Shown here piece after piece: positions 13,063 through 26,300 of a stretch of 64,000 bases of DNA (the stretch's first letter is position 1; every line of letters starts with the position of its first letter). Source of the stretch: Trogon surrucura (Eukaryota; Chordata; Aves; Trogoniformes; Trogonidae); contig CM036658.1 of assembly GCA_020746105.1 (NCBI GenBank), positions 32,017,099 through 32,081,098 on the forward strand, read 5' to 3'. A program made the translations under genes and the position numbers. Under the pieces are notes generated by a model, which saw only the letters and a list, made by a program, of their open reading frames with translations, had not been told where the DNA came from and searched no databases.

Positions 13063-14575
13063 TATCTTGCCGTTTTGTCTAGAAGAAGTCTAGGGGAAAC
13101 AATGTCAAACACTTTGCAGAGGTCCAGATAAACAACATCCACTGCTCCTCCCATTTTGACAGAGGATGTTATTTTGTTGTAGAATGTGATCAGGTTAGTC
13201 TGTCATGATTTACCCTTAGTAAATCTGGACTGTGTTTTCCCAGTCACCAGCTTCATTTTGTTTATAGGAGAACTCCTTTCATTACTTGCCCAGAGACTGA
13301 AGTAAAATGATATTTTCCTGGTTCTTCTTTTGAGCCCTTCTTGTAGATGGGTCTGATATTTGCTCTCTTCCAGCTATCAAGGATGTCCCCTTATCTCCAC
13401 AACTTTTCAAATAATATCAGCAGTGGCCTTGCTACAGAGTCAGTCTCTTCTCTTAAAACCCTGGGTTGGATTCCATCCAGGGTCATAGATTTATATGCAA
13501 GAGGCCACAGACCAGCCCTTCTTTTACTGCTGTTTGGTCAACAAATGAGTTGTCATAGCCTCATGATCCTGCAGTCTGCAGTCCAGCTATGTCAGTGAAA
13601 CATAAATGAAGAAGGTATTGAGAACTTCTGACTTGCTGTCATTATTAGTGACCTTTTTCCCTGTCCAGTTTTGCATTGGGCCGATGTCTTACCTGTGCTG
13701 CTTCTGTTTACTGCTCACCTGTCTGAAGAAGCCTTTCTTGTTCTTTATATCTTTGGTAAATTTTGGTTCTAGATGAGACTTAGCATTCCTCACTACATCG
13801 TTGAATGCCCTAGCAAGGTTCTTTTACTTTTTGATGTTTATTTGGCTACCTTTCCACAGCTGTTATGCTTCTTTTTTTGCTTTTAAATTCATCCAAAACA
13901 CCATCGCTAAACTAGGATGATTGCTTGTTCCGCCTTCCTCCTTTCTCTTTGTAGAGGATGGACGGTTCTCATGTTTTTAGGGGGCTGTTCTCAAATAACA
14001 CCCAGCACTTATAAACTCCTTAGGCCTCCATGGATGCTTTCCATAGAATCCCCCACAGCTGAGGTCTCAACATATTGGAAACAGATCTCCTAAAATCTTT
14101 GTCCTGCCACTGGTTTTCAGTGTGCTTAGTGAGATTTTAAACTCTGCAGTGTTGTGGTCATTGTGTCCAAGGCTGTCACTGATAGTCATGCTAAGTAAGT
14201 CTTCTCTGTGTTTGAGTAGTAAATATAGCAATGCACTGTTCCTTTTGCAGCTTTTAGTATGTGCTGCTGGTACGGTTTGTCCCTGTGAATCTTGCTCACT
14301 GTTCTTCTCTGATGGTAAATCTCAATATCTGTTGTTGGTCGATATATATAAGGAAGTGAAGTAATTTTTTGTTCCCAAGGGTTGCCAGAGACCGTGACAT
14401 CTTGTCCAAGGTGTTGTCTGTTCACTGTTGAAGCTCTTTGGTAGCCTGTGGAGATCATTGCCACAGACCCAAGCAATTTTTTCTTATAAAATCTCAAATA
14501 ATATATTATTTCTTGTTCTTCCTCCCTTATACACTGTAGTCTGCTAGCTCCCTTCTGCAGCTCCTCCGCTTGCTT
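13063..14575 (-). mobile_element. Old CR1 LINE, 5' half (split copy, part 2)
   Basis: This is the upstream part of the split minus-strand CR1. Near 13154-13060 the RT core string VVYLDLCKVFDIVS is seen (first catalytic Asp). Further upstream (13150-13800) comes the pre-RT region, and then sequence out to about 14575 that fits the endonuclease portion. Many stops and frameshifts are present. Together with 11742-12761 the copy spans about 2.5 kb, which is long for an avian CR1, since most are truncated to a few hundred bases. Confidence 0.72.
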
Positions 14576-14815
14576 CACAGAATCACAGAATCATAGAACT
14601 GTTGAGGCTGAAAAAGACCTCTGAGATCATCAAGTCCAGCCTATGACCCAACACCACCAGACTGGCTAGACCATGGCACTAAGCATCACATCCAACCTTT
14701 CGTTAAACACCTACAGGGACCAGGACTTCATCACCCTCTCCATGAGGAAGTGTTTCCTGATATCTAACATAAACCTTCCCTGACGCAGTTTCTGAGTGAC
14801 CCCACCAGAGCATAC
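14576..14815 (-). mobile_element. CR1 LINE 3' end fragment
   Basis: A tail of CR1 units (cacagaatcacagaatcatagaa) at 14576-14600 is followed by the reverse complement of a CR1 3' UTR and C-terminal ORF2 region up to about 14815. It abuts the 5' side of the older split CR1. The subfamily differs from the copy at 17922. Confidence 0.8.
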
Positions 14816-14894
14816 CCTCAGCAGGTAGTAAGGAGGCTGCGGTGCAGTTTTTGCCGTAGGAGTTATGCTCCTCCATCCAACAGTGGCAATGCCA

Positions 14895-15346
14895 TATGTA
14901 AAGTGCTATGTCCAGTTTAGGGAACAGATATAGGAGAAAAATTGGCAAACTGGACAAAGTCTAGTTGAGGGCCCTGATGTTGATAGTGTTTGAGATCTCA
15001 TTGCCTATGGGGAGAGGGTGAGGGAACTGGGCTTGGTATAGCTAGAAAAGTGGAAGCTAATCACAGCCTTTCTCTTCGTAAAATTGCCATGAGGATCAAG
15101 GCTTAGAGAGAGAATGTAGCCACACTCTTCCTTGGGTTGCCCAGCCACAGGACAAGCTGCAGCAAGGCAAATGACAACTAGAGTAAAAGAAAAAAGCAAT
15201 GAAACTGTGGAAGCCTTCGTGATCTTGACAACCCGAGGCACTAAGCAATCTGCTTCCACATCAGAAGTAGCTGTGCTTTGAGCAGAAGACTAGATTAGAT
15301 GTCTGCCATAGGCTCCTTCCCATCTCAGTCATTTTATGGTCCTCAA
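14895..15346 (+). mobile_element. CR1 LINE fragment, decayed
   Basis: Plus-strand similarity to the CR1 C-terminal region and 3' UTR starts near the 'gtgctatgtccag' match at 14905. It runs through the region encoding the conserved Glu-rich [14 protein letters not shown] segment (here broken) and ends with a degenerate tail at about 15280-15346. There are many substitutions and indels. An overlapping 84-codon minus-strand frame (15259-15005) is a shadow. Confidence 0.62.
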
Positions 15347-15649
15347 TTCAGAAGAAAAGCTGGTGAGATACACTCTTAGAGACCAGAAAGAACCTGAAAG
15401 AAAGGAGAGAAAATTCTGTAACTGGAAGTGGAAATCCATACTGCAAAGTTACTGAATATTTAGCAGTGCTTCAGAAAAGGATCGTGATGGAATAGCACTA
15501 AATTTGCGTTGTCTATGTGACGTTTATACATCTATGCTTTCCCCACCAAATTTCTGTGGTGCAGTAACAATTTGTATATTGGACATATGGCTAAATTCTT
15601 TGCTGTACTTCATGCTTTGAGATCTCAACCTGAAATCTTTTTCCATTTG

Positions 15650-15755
15650 GAACTTTGTGATATATGAAAGATGTAAACAAGCTGGAGAGAGTCCAGACAA
15701 GAGAAGTAAGAATGGTGAAGGTTAGAAAATATATCCTCTGAAGGAAGGATGATGG
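15650..15755 (+). mobile_element. Short decayed CR1 fragment
   Basis: About 100 bases match the CR1 segment that encodes the '[14 protein letters not shown]' region at DNA level (gctggagagagtccag is exact). The flanks do not extend the match. It may be a separate old insertion or a displaced part of the preceding copy. Confidence 0.45.
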
Positions 15756-17245
15756 ATGTTCTTTATCATTTTTTTTGACTAAAAAATAATAGAGAAGTCC
15801 AGGTTGTAGTGTGTTGTGATAATATTCCATTACAGAAGAAGCATCTCAAAGGTGGAATGCTGAATTGTTTTCTGTGGAGAAAGACAAAAGACATAGGCTT
15901 TATTTCCAAAAGAGACTGAGCTGAGGACTTAAAAAACACCTCTCTCTTAAAGAGATGAAACACAGAATATCCAGAAGTGGTTGTTTTCATGTTGGGTCAT
16001 GTTCCAGGTAGTCTGGTTGTTATCTTCATATTCTTTTCAGCCCTACATGTTAATGTAGCTTTTTCTCTGGCATGCCTAGTGGAAACTGCCTATACTTTCA
16101 GAAAAGATGTACAGTCAACAGGAATAAAATCTTTTATGATAAATTTAGAAATACTAATTCAGGGTTTGCTGATTTCACAAAGATATTTAGTAACTGCAGA
16201 CTTACACTGACAGTACTACACCATTTTCTATCAAATCTAGTAAGATTTCAGAGTAACATCAGAGATCACAACAAAAGATATAGTAGTTTTGATTCACATA
16301 TATTAGAAGTTTGCAATTTAATTTCACATAAAAGCCTAGACAATTATATTACAGTATTTCACAGCAAGATTAGCTATCTATGCTGAGAAATAATGTATAC
16401 TGATTCAGCATTGTGTAAGCATATGAAGGAAAAACTTAATGTCTTAAATTCTAAGCTAAAATTAGAACAAGAGTTAAAAAGTTATTAGTATAATACACAA
16501 GTATTTTCATTTATACATTATTTCAACATAACATGAAATCTTACAACTGAATTTCACTTATTTAATATAACTCATTAAATTATATTTATTAATCTTAAAA
16601 TACTATTTTAATTTATGCAACTTTGTTAAAATCCATATAACTTCACAACTGAATGTGTTTTCAAGGTATAATAGAATTCTTATTAAAAATTATATTTGCC
16701 TTTAATCAAAAAGCACACACAGTTGTGAATTCATAATTAATTTCATGATTAATTGCTTGCCTAATGAATGATTGAAATTTGTTCATATAGCTAGTTTTCT
16801 CTGCTATCCCTACTTCAGAAAAAGGTCTATCGAATTCCATGTAAAATGTCCATGCTTTATCAGTTTTGATATGTCTTTAATAAAATTGTCATAATGTAAT
16901 ATAAAATGACCACTGCCAAAAAGGTAACATACTTGCATTCACAATGCTCCAGGTAATTTTTTATTTCCATTTCCCATGAGTCAAGCAAACATGACATTTG
17001 AAATTGCATGCCATATTTTGATTATCTGGGGAGATAATTCAAGACATCACACTAATATTAATTCTGAACAGAAACTAGGTTAACAAGGTCATACTACACT
17101 TTTGTTTTGGAATCAAACTTAGATTGAGCAATTAGAGCAATGTTTGAGTGACAGCAGTGCAAAAGGCAGTATAAATGCTACAGTTACAGGCCAAAAAAAT
17201 ATTAAAGGATATTATACTGTAGGATCAACCTTACAGAAGTAGTAA
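15756..17245. other. AT-rich unique DNA
   Basis: Strongly AT-rich from about 16380 to 16920. No gene or repeat was recognised. A 104-codon plus-strand frame at 16072-16386 has no domain features and is probably chance. Confidence 0.5.
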
Positions 17246-17640
17246 ATGCCATATTTTCCAGCTCAGTTTGCAAAGTCTGAATCTCAAAATTTGTTGAGGG
17301 CTAATGGGGCCAGGAAGCCATGGGTGAAGGGTTCATCTTGGGGCCTTTCACCTCCAGAGGTGACGGACGCATGGCTGAGTCCTAGACCTCCTCTCAGAGA
17401 CATGGGCTGGCACTCTCAAAACAATCTGTGTCATTTGGAGCTGTGGGAAATAGTAGGTGAGGAAAGGGCTGCTGCTGCCTGTCCCCCAGCAGCTGTTAGA
17501 CAGGTACCTCTGCCTGGGGAACAAGAAGGGTCTTGGTGATCTGGTGTAAGCCACTCCCAGACGTCCTCTCCCCATCTATGCCACAATGGATATCTGAACA
17601 TTAAAGCGTTCCGCTTGCGACGTCCTGTTGTTTTTGTGTC
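17246..17640. other. Unclassified GC-richer block, possibly an old LTR
   Basis: A sharply bounded GC-richer block sits in AT-rich surroundings. Two things suggest a plus-strand LTR remnant: a TGTTGAGGG-type left end near 17291 and, near the right end, ATTAAAG followed by a CG-containing stretch (gcgttccgcttgcgacg, about 17600-17622). No target duplication was found around these ends and no family was recognised. A noncoding exon or other repeat is equally possible. The overlapping frames at 17246-17539 (+) and 17348-17575 (-) are not convincing genes. Confidence 0.3.
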
Positions 17641-17921
17641 AAGAACCTCAGGTCAGACTGTCTGATTTTGTTTCTGTGCTGCCAGCATTCTGCTTTGGGA
17701 AGAGAAACAATGGTTAGGAACATGTTAGACCTTAACTAAATTTGACTGGAATACTTAAGTGAGAAAGAGGCAAAGGTAGTTTGAGGTAGGGTAAGATTTT
17801 TGAAAGAAATGCTGACTTGAGGAATCCCAATGAGGCATTATAAGATCCTTTTTCATAAAATTTGATTTGAGAGCTTTGATAATTCCCTGGCAACCTTAAT
17901 TTAAAACCATAAATTATGATT
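17641..17921. other. Unique spacer
   Basis: Short AT-rich stretch before the CR1 tail; nothing recognised. Confidence 0.5.
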
Positions 17922-19029
17922 TCACAGAATCACAGAATCACAGAATCACAGAATGTTAAAGGTTGGAAGGGACCTCAAAGATCATCTAGTCCAACCCCCC
18001 TGCCAGAGCAGGATCACCTACACTAGAGCGCACAGGAACGCGTCCAGGTGGGTTTTGAATGTCTCAAGAGATGGAGATTCCACAACCTCCCTAGGCAGCC
18101 TGTTCCAGTGCTCAGTCACCCTCACAGTGAAAAAGTTTTTCCTCATATTTTTCTGGAACCTCCTGTGTTCCAGCTTCCACCCATTGCCCCTTGTCCTGTC
18201 AGTGGACGCCGCTGAAAAGAGCCTGGCTCCATCCTCCTGACATTCCCCCTTGACATATTTATAAACATTGATGAGGTCACCCCTCAGCCTCCTCTTCTCC
18301 AAGCCAAAGAGATCCAGCTCCTTCAGCCTTTCCTCATAAGGGAGATGCTCCACTCCCTTCACCATCTTTGTGGCTCTACGCTGGACTCTCTCAAGCAGCT
18401 CCCTGTCCTTCTTGAACTGAGGGGCCCAGAACTGGACACAATATTCCAGATGCGGCCTCACCAGGGCAGAGTAGAGGGGCAGGAGGACCTCTCTTGACCT
18501 ACTTGCTACTCCCCTTCTAATACACCCCAGGATGCCATTGGCCTTCTTGGCCACGAGGGCACACTGCTGGCTCATGGTCATCCTGCTGTCCACTAGAACC
18601 CCCAGGTCCCTTTCCCCTGCACTGCTCTCCAGCAGGGCAGTCCCCAACCTATATTGGCACATGGGGTTATTTTTTCCCAAGTGCAAAACTCTACACTTGC
18701 CCTTATTAAACTTCATAAGATTTCTCCCCGCCCAGCCCTCCAGCCTGTCTAGGTCTCTCTGAATGGCTGCACAGCCTTCTGGTGTGTCAACCACTCCCCC
18801 CAACTTCGTATCATCAGCAAACTTGCTGACAACATTCTCTAATCCCTCATCCAGATCATTGATGAATATATTAAACAGCACCGGCCCAAGCACTGACCCC
18901 TGAGGGACCCCACTAGACACAGGCATCCAGCCAGACTCGGCCCCATTGACCACAACCCTCTGGCTTCTTCCCTTCAACCAGTTCTCGACCCACCTCACTA
19001 CTTGGTCATCCAGACCACACTTCCTCAGT
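17922..19029 (-). mobile_element. Young 5'-truncated CR1 LINE
   Basis: This is a young minus-strand CR1. The 3' tail is a run of about 3.5 TCACAGAA units at 17922-17951, followed by 3' UTR and an uninterrupted C-terminal ORF2. The 5' truncation falls near 19029, next to a 13-base A-run on the plus strand. It shares subfamily features ([20 protein letters not shown]) with the copies at 46665-48106 and 55967-57036. CR1 copies normally lack clear target duplications, and none was seen. Confidence 0.95.
18018..18998 (-). CDS. CR1 ORF2 C-terminal reverse transcriptase fragment
   Basis: An open frame of 326 codons encodes the C-terminal part of the CR1 replicase. The RT-palm motif SGVPQG is at residues 29-34 and the catalytic FADD box at about 60-63. 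The thumb and C-terminal domain follow ([20 protein letters not shown] at about 193-212), ending at [10 protein letters not shown] before the natural stop. In a full element this protein nicks the target and copies the RNA. Here the endonuclease, fingers and first catalytic Asp are missing, so it cannot work alone. The listed start is simply the first Met; homology continues upstream to about 19029. The absence of stops suggests a recent insertion. Confidence 0.9.
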   Translation of the reverse strand: MRWVENWLKGRSQRVVVNGAESGWMPVSSGVPQGSVLGPVLFNIFINDLDEGLENVVSKFADDTKLGGVVDTPEGCAAIQRDLDRLEGWAGRNLMKFNKGKCRVLHLGKNNPMCQYRLGTALLESSAGERDLGVLVDSRMTMSQQCALVAKKANGILGCIRRGVASRSREVLLPLYSALVRPHLEYCVQFWAPQFKKDRELLERVQRRATKMVKGVEHLPYEERLKELDLFGLEKRRLRGDLINVYKYVKGECQEDGARLFSAASTDRTRGNGWKLEHRRFQKNMRKNFFTVRVTEHWNRLPREVVESPSLETFKTHLDAFLCALV

Positions 19030-22000
19030 CAAAAATTTCAGTCAAAAAAAAAAAAAAGAAGGTCATCAAACTTAAAAACAAGAAAGTCTCCTAAACTGTG
19101 TTATAGTCCATGAATGCTGCTTTTTTCCATGAGACTTTTTTTAGAGTAACCTCTAGACAGCCATTCACATGCACACTCAGTAACACTTTTCCAAATAAAG
19201 AGCTTACTGTGCCTCATTCTGTGATACTCTGCAGCCAGGTACACTTTCCTTGGAGCTTTAATCTTCAGTCCTGCCCTCACAACCAACGAATTTATTATCA
19301 CTGGTATATTTATTATTTGGTATATCAGTGAATACATTTATTATTACACTCCCAAACCTTTTTGTGTACATGAAATTTTACTATTCACATTTCTTTTCCT
19401 TTATTACTTGTTTGGTTTTTTTTTTCCTTGGGTTAGACTTAACCCTCAGGACTTAAATATAGAACTTTTGAATTTAAATCTTTGGTTTTGCTTTTGCACT
19501 TTGAATTAGGAACAGTTTAAATTGGTTACAAGTGCAAAAACAGCGGGTGGTTGCACTTAGTAAGTAAAGTGTTTTGAGGTATTGGACAAAGAAATACGTG
19601 TTAACCTGAATTGTACTGCTTAAGGATTCAGACTTCTGTAATGTCCATCTCACATTCAAGAGAGTAACAAAAGGAATCTTACTTGGTCTTGTCATGAGAA
19701 AAGCTAATCGCTGGAGAAAGTGTCAGCTGGTGTTTCAAAAGCAAAGGCAATCTCTTTAGTTCCTACAGAGCACTCCAGATTGCCTGAAGCACCAAACATG
19801 TCCTGAAAGCCCAAAACTGACTTGCGTACATCCAAAAGCTACAATAATTTCTGTCAGGGGGCAGAATAATTGTTAAATAAACATGACACCAGCATATCAG
19901 GTTAGCTGATTTGCTCAGATGGATTGTGATTGGTGTATCACAACCAGAGATTTAGAGCAACTGTTACAAAATTAGAGAGGTAAGCATGGATACATCTTTA
20001 CTTAATGTTCTTTTTTTGGCATTATAACATCATGACATAGTATTGAAAGTGATTGAACTAATCAAGAGCTCAGCCTCTGGTGTCCTGTTTCAGTTATTCT
20101 TCTCCAAAATTAAAATGCTAGTTTTCATGGCTCTTGGTAGTGATAGATGGTAATTAATTATTCAGCTAATTAAGGCAGGTTAGGCTTTAGTGTATGACAG
20201 CTGGGAGATTAGGAAGTGACAGAGATGAGTTCAAAACATCAAACTAATCTCCTATTTCCTTTGCTCCATATTTTTTGAGATGATCAGGACACCCTTCTCC
20301 TGGCAGTCTTCAGTAGGGTTATAGTACCTATTAGTTGATTCATTATAGCACTTCACATTTGGTTTTGGATATGAGGATGGACTACTTCCAGGCACTAGCA
20401 TCAATTAGGATTAATAATTATGATTGTTTACTTCAGAAATTACATTACATTTCAGAAATTACGTCAAATACTGCAGTGCTTTGTATGCTAAGAGCCTTCC
20501 ACACTAGATTCCTGACTTCGTAAATTGTTACAATTCCACAGAGCCAGCAGATTCTGGGTCTGCCATTAATTGTGCTACTTGCCGGAATTTTAAAGATAGT
20601 GACTTCTGAAAAACTATTGCCAAGACAATATCTTTAACATTCACCTATCAAAATAGTAGTTTATAGTGGAGACCATGTGTATTTTAGCACTAGCACACAA
20701 AGCAAATATGAACAAGTGGAATTTGATGTGAGAATATGAAAGGTTATAAAGACCAATATTTAGGTTACTGAGAGAGAATTTCTTGGCATGGAGTTATATA
20801 TATCTTTGTAAGATATCTCAATTTTATTGAAATCAGCCACTAACCTAATTTCATCGCCTCTTTGATTCCTTGTCCAGGAAAAGAGGCATTTCTAAGTCTG
20901 ATACTCTAATAATTAAATTGTCAGTCTAAATCAGGAAACCAGAGGAAGCCTTTGGAAGAACATCTGAAATTAATCTGATGGCTGAGGCACGTAGCTGACA
21001 CCTAGAGATAAAGGAATAAAAAGTTATAAACTCCTAATAAATGATTCTGAATCATCACAGATATTCGTCCTACTTACACTTAGCCAAACAACATCACAGG
21101 TCTTTAGACATAGCAATAGCTTAACCATATACTTCAGATTTATTTATTAGTGTGCAAAAATATAAATGAACAAATGTCCATCAAAAAAAAAAACAAACAA
21201 CTTTCCTCTATTTTAAGGTAGTTAAGATCCAGACACACAGAATCATTTTGTATTTTTTTCTAGAGTATTTGTGGGTTAGTGCATAAAAGATATCCAAAGA
21301 GAAAACAGAAAAAAAAAACTTTTATTTGGGATGACCCACACTAAAATATCTTTATTGGAGCAAGATAGGTTATATTCTATGGGATACTCCAGTCCAATGA
21401 TAATAATTTTTTAACTGGTCAATGTGGTGTTCCATCTTTTCTCTGCTTCTGATGGCTCATACCTACCATTGCTTTCTGACATTTATGTTAAAATGGTGTA
21501 ATTGTCACTCAGACAGTCACTATGGTTCTAGCTTTCAGCAGCAGAAATAAAGTGTCCCTGACAGGAGGTTTCCTCAGTCTCTTCATTAGCTCCGTTGAAG
21601 TGATGGCGTTACCAGATGCCTAAATAACACTGGAGATACTTGTGTTCAGCTGTAGTGGTGGACTACTGGTTTTATAAAGGTATCCTCTGCCCTTTAGTGT
21701 GTCCTGTGGGTGTAGAGGAAACACAATGCTATGAGGTTTAGAGCAACAGAGAATAGTGTCTTCTACTGCTTTGATCGCTGAACTAATCAGCTTTGGTACT
21801 AAACAACTTTTGCGAGAAAATTATTATTTAGAAAAAATAAGTGCGTCAAAGACGGTGAAGTGTGGGCTTGTATTCTGGGGACAAAAGATAAGCACAAGAA
21901 GTCTCTTTGTTATCCATCTTCTAACCATCTACTACCTGCTCCTCATCAAAGACTGCAAGGTATGGTGTAGATTAGGTTTTCTTTGATGTTTTCAAATGCT

Positions 22001-22937
22001 GAGAAGAAATACCTTCTTTGTCTGGGAACTATTTGGCTTTGTGTAAAGAGAGAAAGCTGCATTCTGTGTGAATGTTGGTTAGAGCCAGTTACAATCCAAT
22101 TGATTTTTTCTTGGCATTAAAAAAAATCAACAAAATCAATGAAAATACAACTCCACCACCAATTTACCTCTAGTTCCTTAATGTTTCTCGATGGAATCTT
22201 AACTGATAACAGGCATGTCCATGTGAGAAGGACCTTTTATGTTTAAAATAGAGAAATTAATTGTGGAAAAAATTAACTGTTAATAGATTGGTAAGATAAG
22301 AGAAAGAAATATTTAAACCAGGTGTTCTGCAATGTGAAAGGTTGGAAAATTGTTAATTATGTTTCAGGCACGGTTTATACTGTCACTTATTTGAAGTATG
22401 CCTAAAATACATTTCCCACAGCTCTGTTAAATGACAGAAACCCAGCTCATTTTCCATGAGTGGAACACATTGACTATACCCTCTAGCTATGTCCTCTGAT
22501 TTCACCCTAGGTGTATTTGTTCACCTGCTGTAGAATCAGAAAACTTTCAGCTGCAATTTTACATATGTATGTGAAGAATTGACCATCTCTTCTTATACAA
22601 TCAAAAAACAGAAAAAGCTTGTAAGAATCTATGGGTGGCTTTAATAAGATAGGAGCCCTGGAGTCAGTTCATCATTGTCTCCAGTGGAAATTTAAGCACA
22701 CATCGCATATGATCACTAGTAGCTATTATATTTTGGGGGAAAAAAAAAAAAAGAAAAAAAAAAGGGTCTTTCAATTAAATCAGTTCTATCAGGAAAATCA
22801 GACGGTAGATTCATCATCTTGATCCTGCTAGAGTCTTTGTTCCCTTACATATAACTGTTTTGTTAATACAGAAATGGAAGGAGGGCAAAGAAAGGAAAAT
22901 ATTTCATTACTGAGTATTTGTACACACATGTACACAT
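19030..22937. other. Unique AT-rich DNA
   Basis: No gene or mobile element was recognised. An A-run interrupted by G lies at 22739-22763. Reading frames are all short and without domains. Confidence 0.55.
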
Positions 22938-23035
22938 GACATGGTTTAGTGATGGCCCTGGCATTGATATATTACCAGTTGAACTCAATGACTTAAAGGT
23001 CTTTTCCAATCTAAACAATTCTATAATTCTATAAA
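22938..23035 (+). mobile_element. CR1 LINE 3' UTR remnant
   Basis: About 100 bases of CR1 3' UTR: 'gacatggtttagtgatgg' followed by the 'gaactcaatgac' and 'cttttccaatctaaa' segments, ending in two degenerate tail units (attctataattctata). Same subfamily type as the copies ending at 50466 and 57192. No coding part remains. Confidence 0.82.
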
Positions 23036-23039
23036 CTGT

Positions 23040-23300
23040 AACTAAGAGTCTAGATATATATGTGTATATGTGTATTTATATTCTTACAATAGAAAGTTCT
23101 TCTAGATTCTTAGGCTTAGCAGAAGCAAAGTATATACGTGTGTGTCTGTTTATGTATATACATGTATAGAGATAGAGTGATATATCGATATGTATACCCA
23201 CACATAAAAGTACGCATATATCATTCTCCCTGTATGCATATATACATATACACACACAGATAAATGCATGCATGCATATGTAGCATGTAGTCACATAAAT
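23040..23300. repeat. TA/TG/CA-rich simple repeat region
   Basis: An imperfect alternating purine-pyrimidine tract (tatatatgtgtatatgtg, later tatgtatatacatg, acatatacacacac and catgcatgcatatg) extends directly from the CR1 remnant. Degenerate microsatellite; the 83-codon minus-strand frame across it (23327-23076) is a low-complexity artefact. Confidence 0.75.
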
Positions 23301-26300
23301 TATGTTAGTAGGGCAACAGCAAGCCATAGCTTAAGACAAGAAATGAAGAAAATGTTACGTACTTTGCACTAGCAAACTAGTAGGATGAAGACAGATGTTC
23401 ATTAGATGATTTTGTTAAGTACAAATATCACTCTTTACTCTAGGCTGTTATTAAAGCAATTATTTTTTTTCAAGTGCACAGTGAAATCTGTAGCTTTACA
23501 GTACCCAAGTGAGCATTATTACATTAATATAGTGAACTTACCCTATCTATCTGTCATTACCAAATCTCACAATGATATTCTGATTAATGATGCACACTGA
23601 AGATTTCACAGATGCCAGGCAGATTTTCAGAGAAAACGAATATTTTTTTGGCTTAGGAAGTAAAATATAAATCATATACACACTGACAAACCTAGTGGAA
23701 CAAATGGAAGGTATTCCTAAGTGAATTTGCTATCTAGCTTATATTTATTTTTAGTTAGGTAAGATACACAACACAATGCCCCATACATTTCAGTCTTGTA
23801 GATAAAACAATAGATGAGAGGGCCATGCAAATAGTTAAAAGCAAAATTTGGCCTCCTACTGGAAATATTTTTTTTGCTTTAAGGTACTCCCCTACCTCTT
23901 CCATCTGACTACCTCACAGAACAGGAGCCTCAGGATGCAGCTCTCAGTCAGGGGAAAGTGGAGAGAAAAGGAGGGACTGCCATCAGCACAGCCAGCAAGG
24001 AGTGGGGTCAAGGGGGTGGTTATATCCACCACCATATCCTCTCCTCTAACCTGCTTCTACTCATTTGTGTATATAGATATCTGCTGGTCCTAAGGGAAGA
24101 GGCCTACTTCTTTTACAGTAACATTAATTAACTTCACAACATTAATTGTTCTACCTCCACAAACAAAGCTGGCATGTCTATACCAGTATGTTACTCAGGA
24201 GATAGGAGTGATGTAACGGTTCAAAAACCATCTCGGGTTTGCGGAAAGTTGCTTGATCTATCAGGTGGAAAAAACAGAACAAGGCACAGGGCGGTCCTGA
24301 ACTCAAATCCTGCTGCAAAAGACTGTAAAGAGACCATGTCAAGTTGTGTATGAGTTTTATCTTGGGGCTGCTAAAAGCTTCACAGGTCCCACAGGGATTG
24401 AAGCTCCTATCTTCTACAGTTGGAGTAACTATATGGCTATGTAAGTTTACCTAACTAGGTATTTATGGTTTAGCATTTTCTCTTGATGTTTTCCCATTTA
24501 GGAGGCTTCTGTAGTGGTTTCAATAATGGGCTATTGCCCTCTTCCAGGGAAAAGCAATAGGAAGCAGACAGAAAGCACAAGGAGTGACCAAAGGCTTCTC
24601 CAGCAGCCTCAGTTTAAAATCTTAAATAGTCTCAAACCGGCTTCTGACAGTATTCATTACACTGAAGGATTTCTGTAAAATACAGAGTCACAGTGAAAGA
24701 TGTTTAACTGAACCTGATGAGTACCTGTACTTACAAATTCCTTTTCAAAGTCTACTGTTTTCATGACAGAAATTGTAATTGGCTGGCTGGGAACATATCA
24801 GTCATAAATTTAGGCAGATCGGTGTGGGTTGTTCCCTCCCGTACCTTTAGCCAAGCAGGAATGTGACTTGTCTCCGCTCACAATGTTTTCAAAGACTTAT
24901 CTCAGGCATTGCTTGGGTTGATCCTCCCCTATCTTAGCATCTGAAATCACATCTGAAATCAGCTCTGAAACTAGAAGCAGGATGAAAATCTGAGACAGTG
25001 CGACAAACCTGAATGTTATTTGAAAAAAAATATGTTGTGTCCCTCCCTGCCCCTAGGGCCATTCTCCTGGCCTCCGAATGCTCATAGCAATTTCCATGTT
25101 GTGCTTATCTGAGGAGCTGCAACATGAGCCTTATATACATGTGGCAGATCACCCTGTCCCCATTTATGAGTATACTGTTTTTAAAGAGAGCAACAGAAGA
25201 ACTGTTACCTTTCTCAGATATGGATGAATGGCTAAGAACCTCAGTTTTGGGATAGACAGAGGGTAGCAGGGGAAATGAATACTATGTTATGTGGCTCAGC
25301 AATTCTCCCATCCCTGCCACTTTTTCTGCTCACTGATCTTCGCTGCTGCTAGGGCAGGACAAATGCATCAAACTCAGTTACTGCATGAAAGCTTTCTGCA
25401 GGGTACAGATTTTTAGTCACACTGCATTGAACAGTGAAAATAGAGCAGGACTGCCCTGAAGAGCAGAAAAAGAAACTAAGAATGGATTTTCCGCCTTGCC
25501 AAACAATAGCAGTTTGCTCAATTTACGTCCACACTCTAGGTCAGGGTCTGCCAATGGTGGTGTGGTGGGTGGAACGTAGTGCAAATAACATAGACTATCT
25601 AAAAGAAAAAATAAGTAAAGTCAGCTTAATTGACACTGACTCAAAACACACTCTGCTTTTGTGTTCAGCAGCAAAGTCAAAATGCATTAGTGGCTATAGT
25701 ATTCTCTGACCAACAGCAGGAACAGCTGCAAGTAAAGCCTCACATGGATCCGCAGGGAACATTTTGTGTCCTCAAATTCACATCAATGAAATGGCCGTGC
25801 AAATTATCAACGATACATATACAGAACAAGACCACAAGAGATCCTCCCCCCGACTCATCCATGCTCATTGTCAAGTGTACGGCATTTAGGACTGTAGGGA
25901 GACAAAATAGTTCTTGGTTTCGTTTGTTCCAGGAGATACTAACCTAAATCATTCATGTTTCCATGCATTCTGCTGGGTCAGATAAATCCAGAAATCCATT
26001 TGTTTTACTGAGTGAATAGAGCAGAATACAGGAAGCAGGAGGGAGAAATATTATGGTTTTGTCTGTGGTATGTTAACTAACATGGGGGAATTAAAGATTA
26101 TTTTGGGCTATAACTGTTCCCTGGCCCACACTGATTGATTTCCTTGATAGGCTACAGGTATGCACTGTAACTTCTCAATCTATTGACAAACGTGAATGTC
26201 ATTATTATAAAATCAAAAGTAAATTTCAGTGTGCTGTAGTTTTTCTTCCTGCTGTTTCTATTATTAGTAAAGAAACCTTTGCCAGCAGAATAACCCTGGT

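Noticed and set aside
23076..23327. Cys/Tyr-rich 83-codon minus-strand frame
   Set aside because: Encoded by the TA/CA simple-repeat tract; low-complexity artefact.
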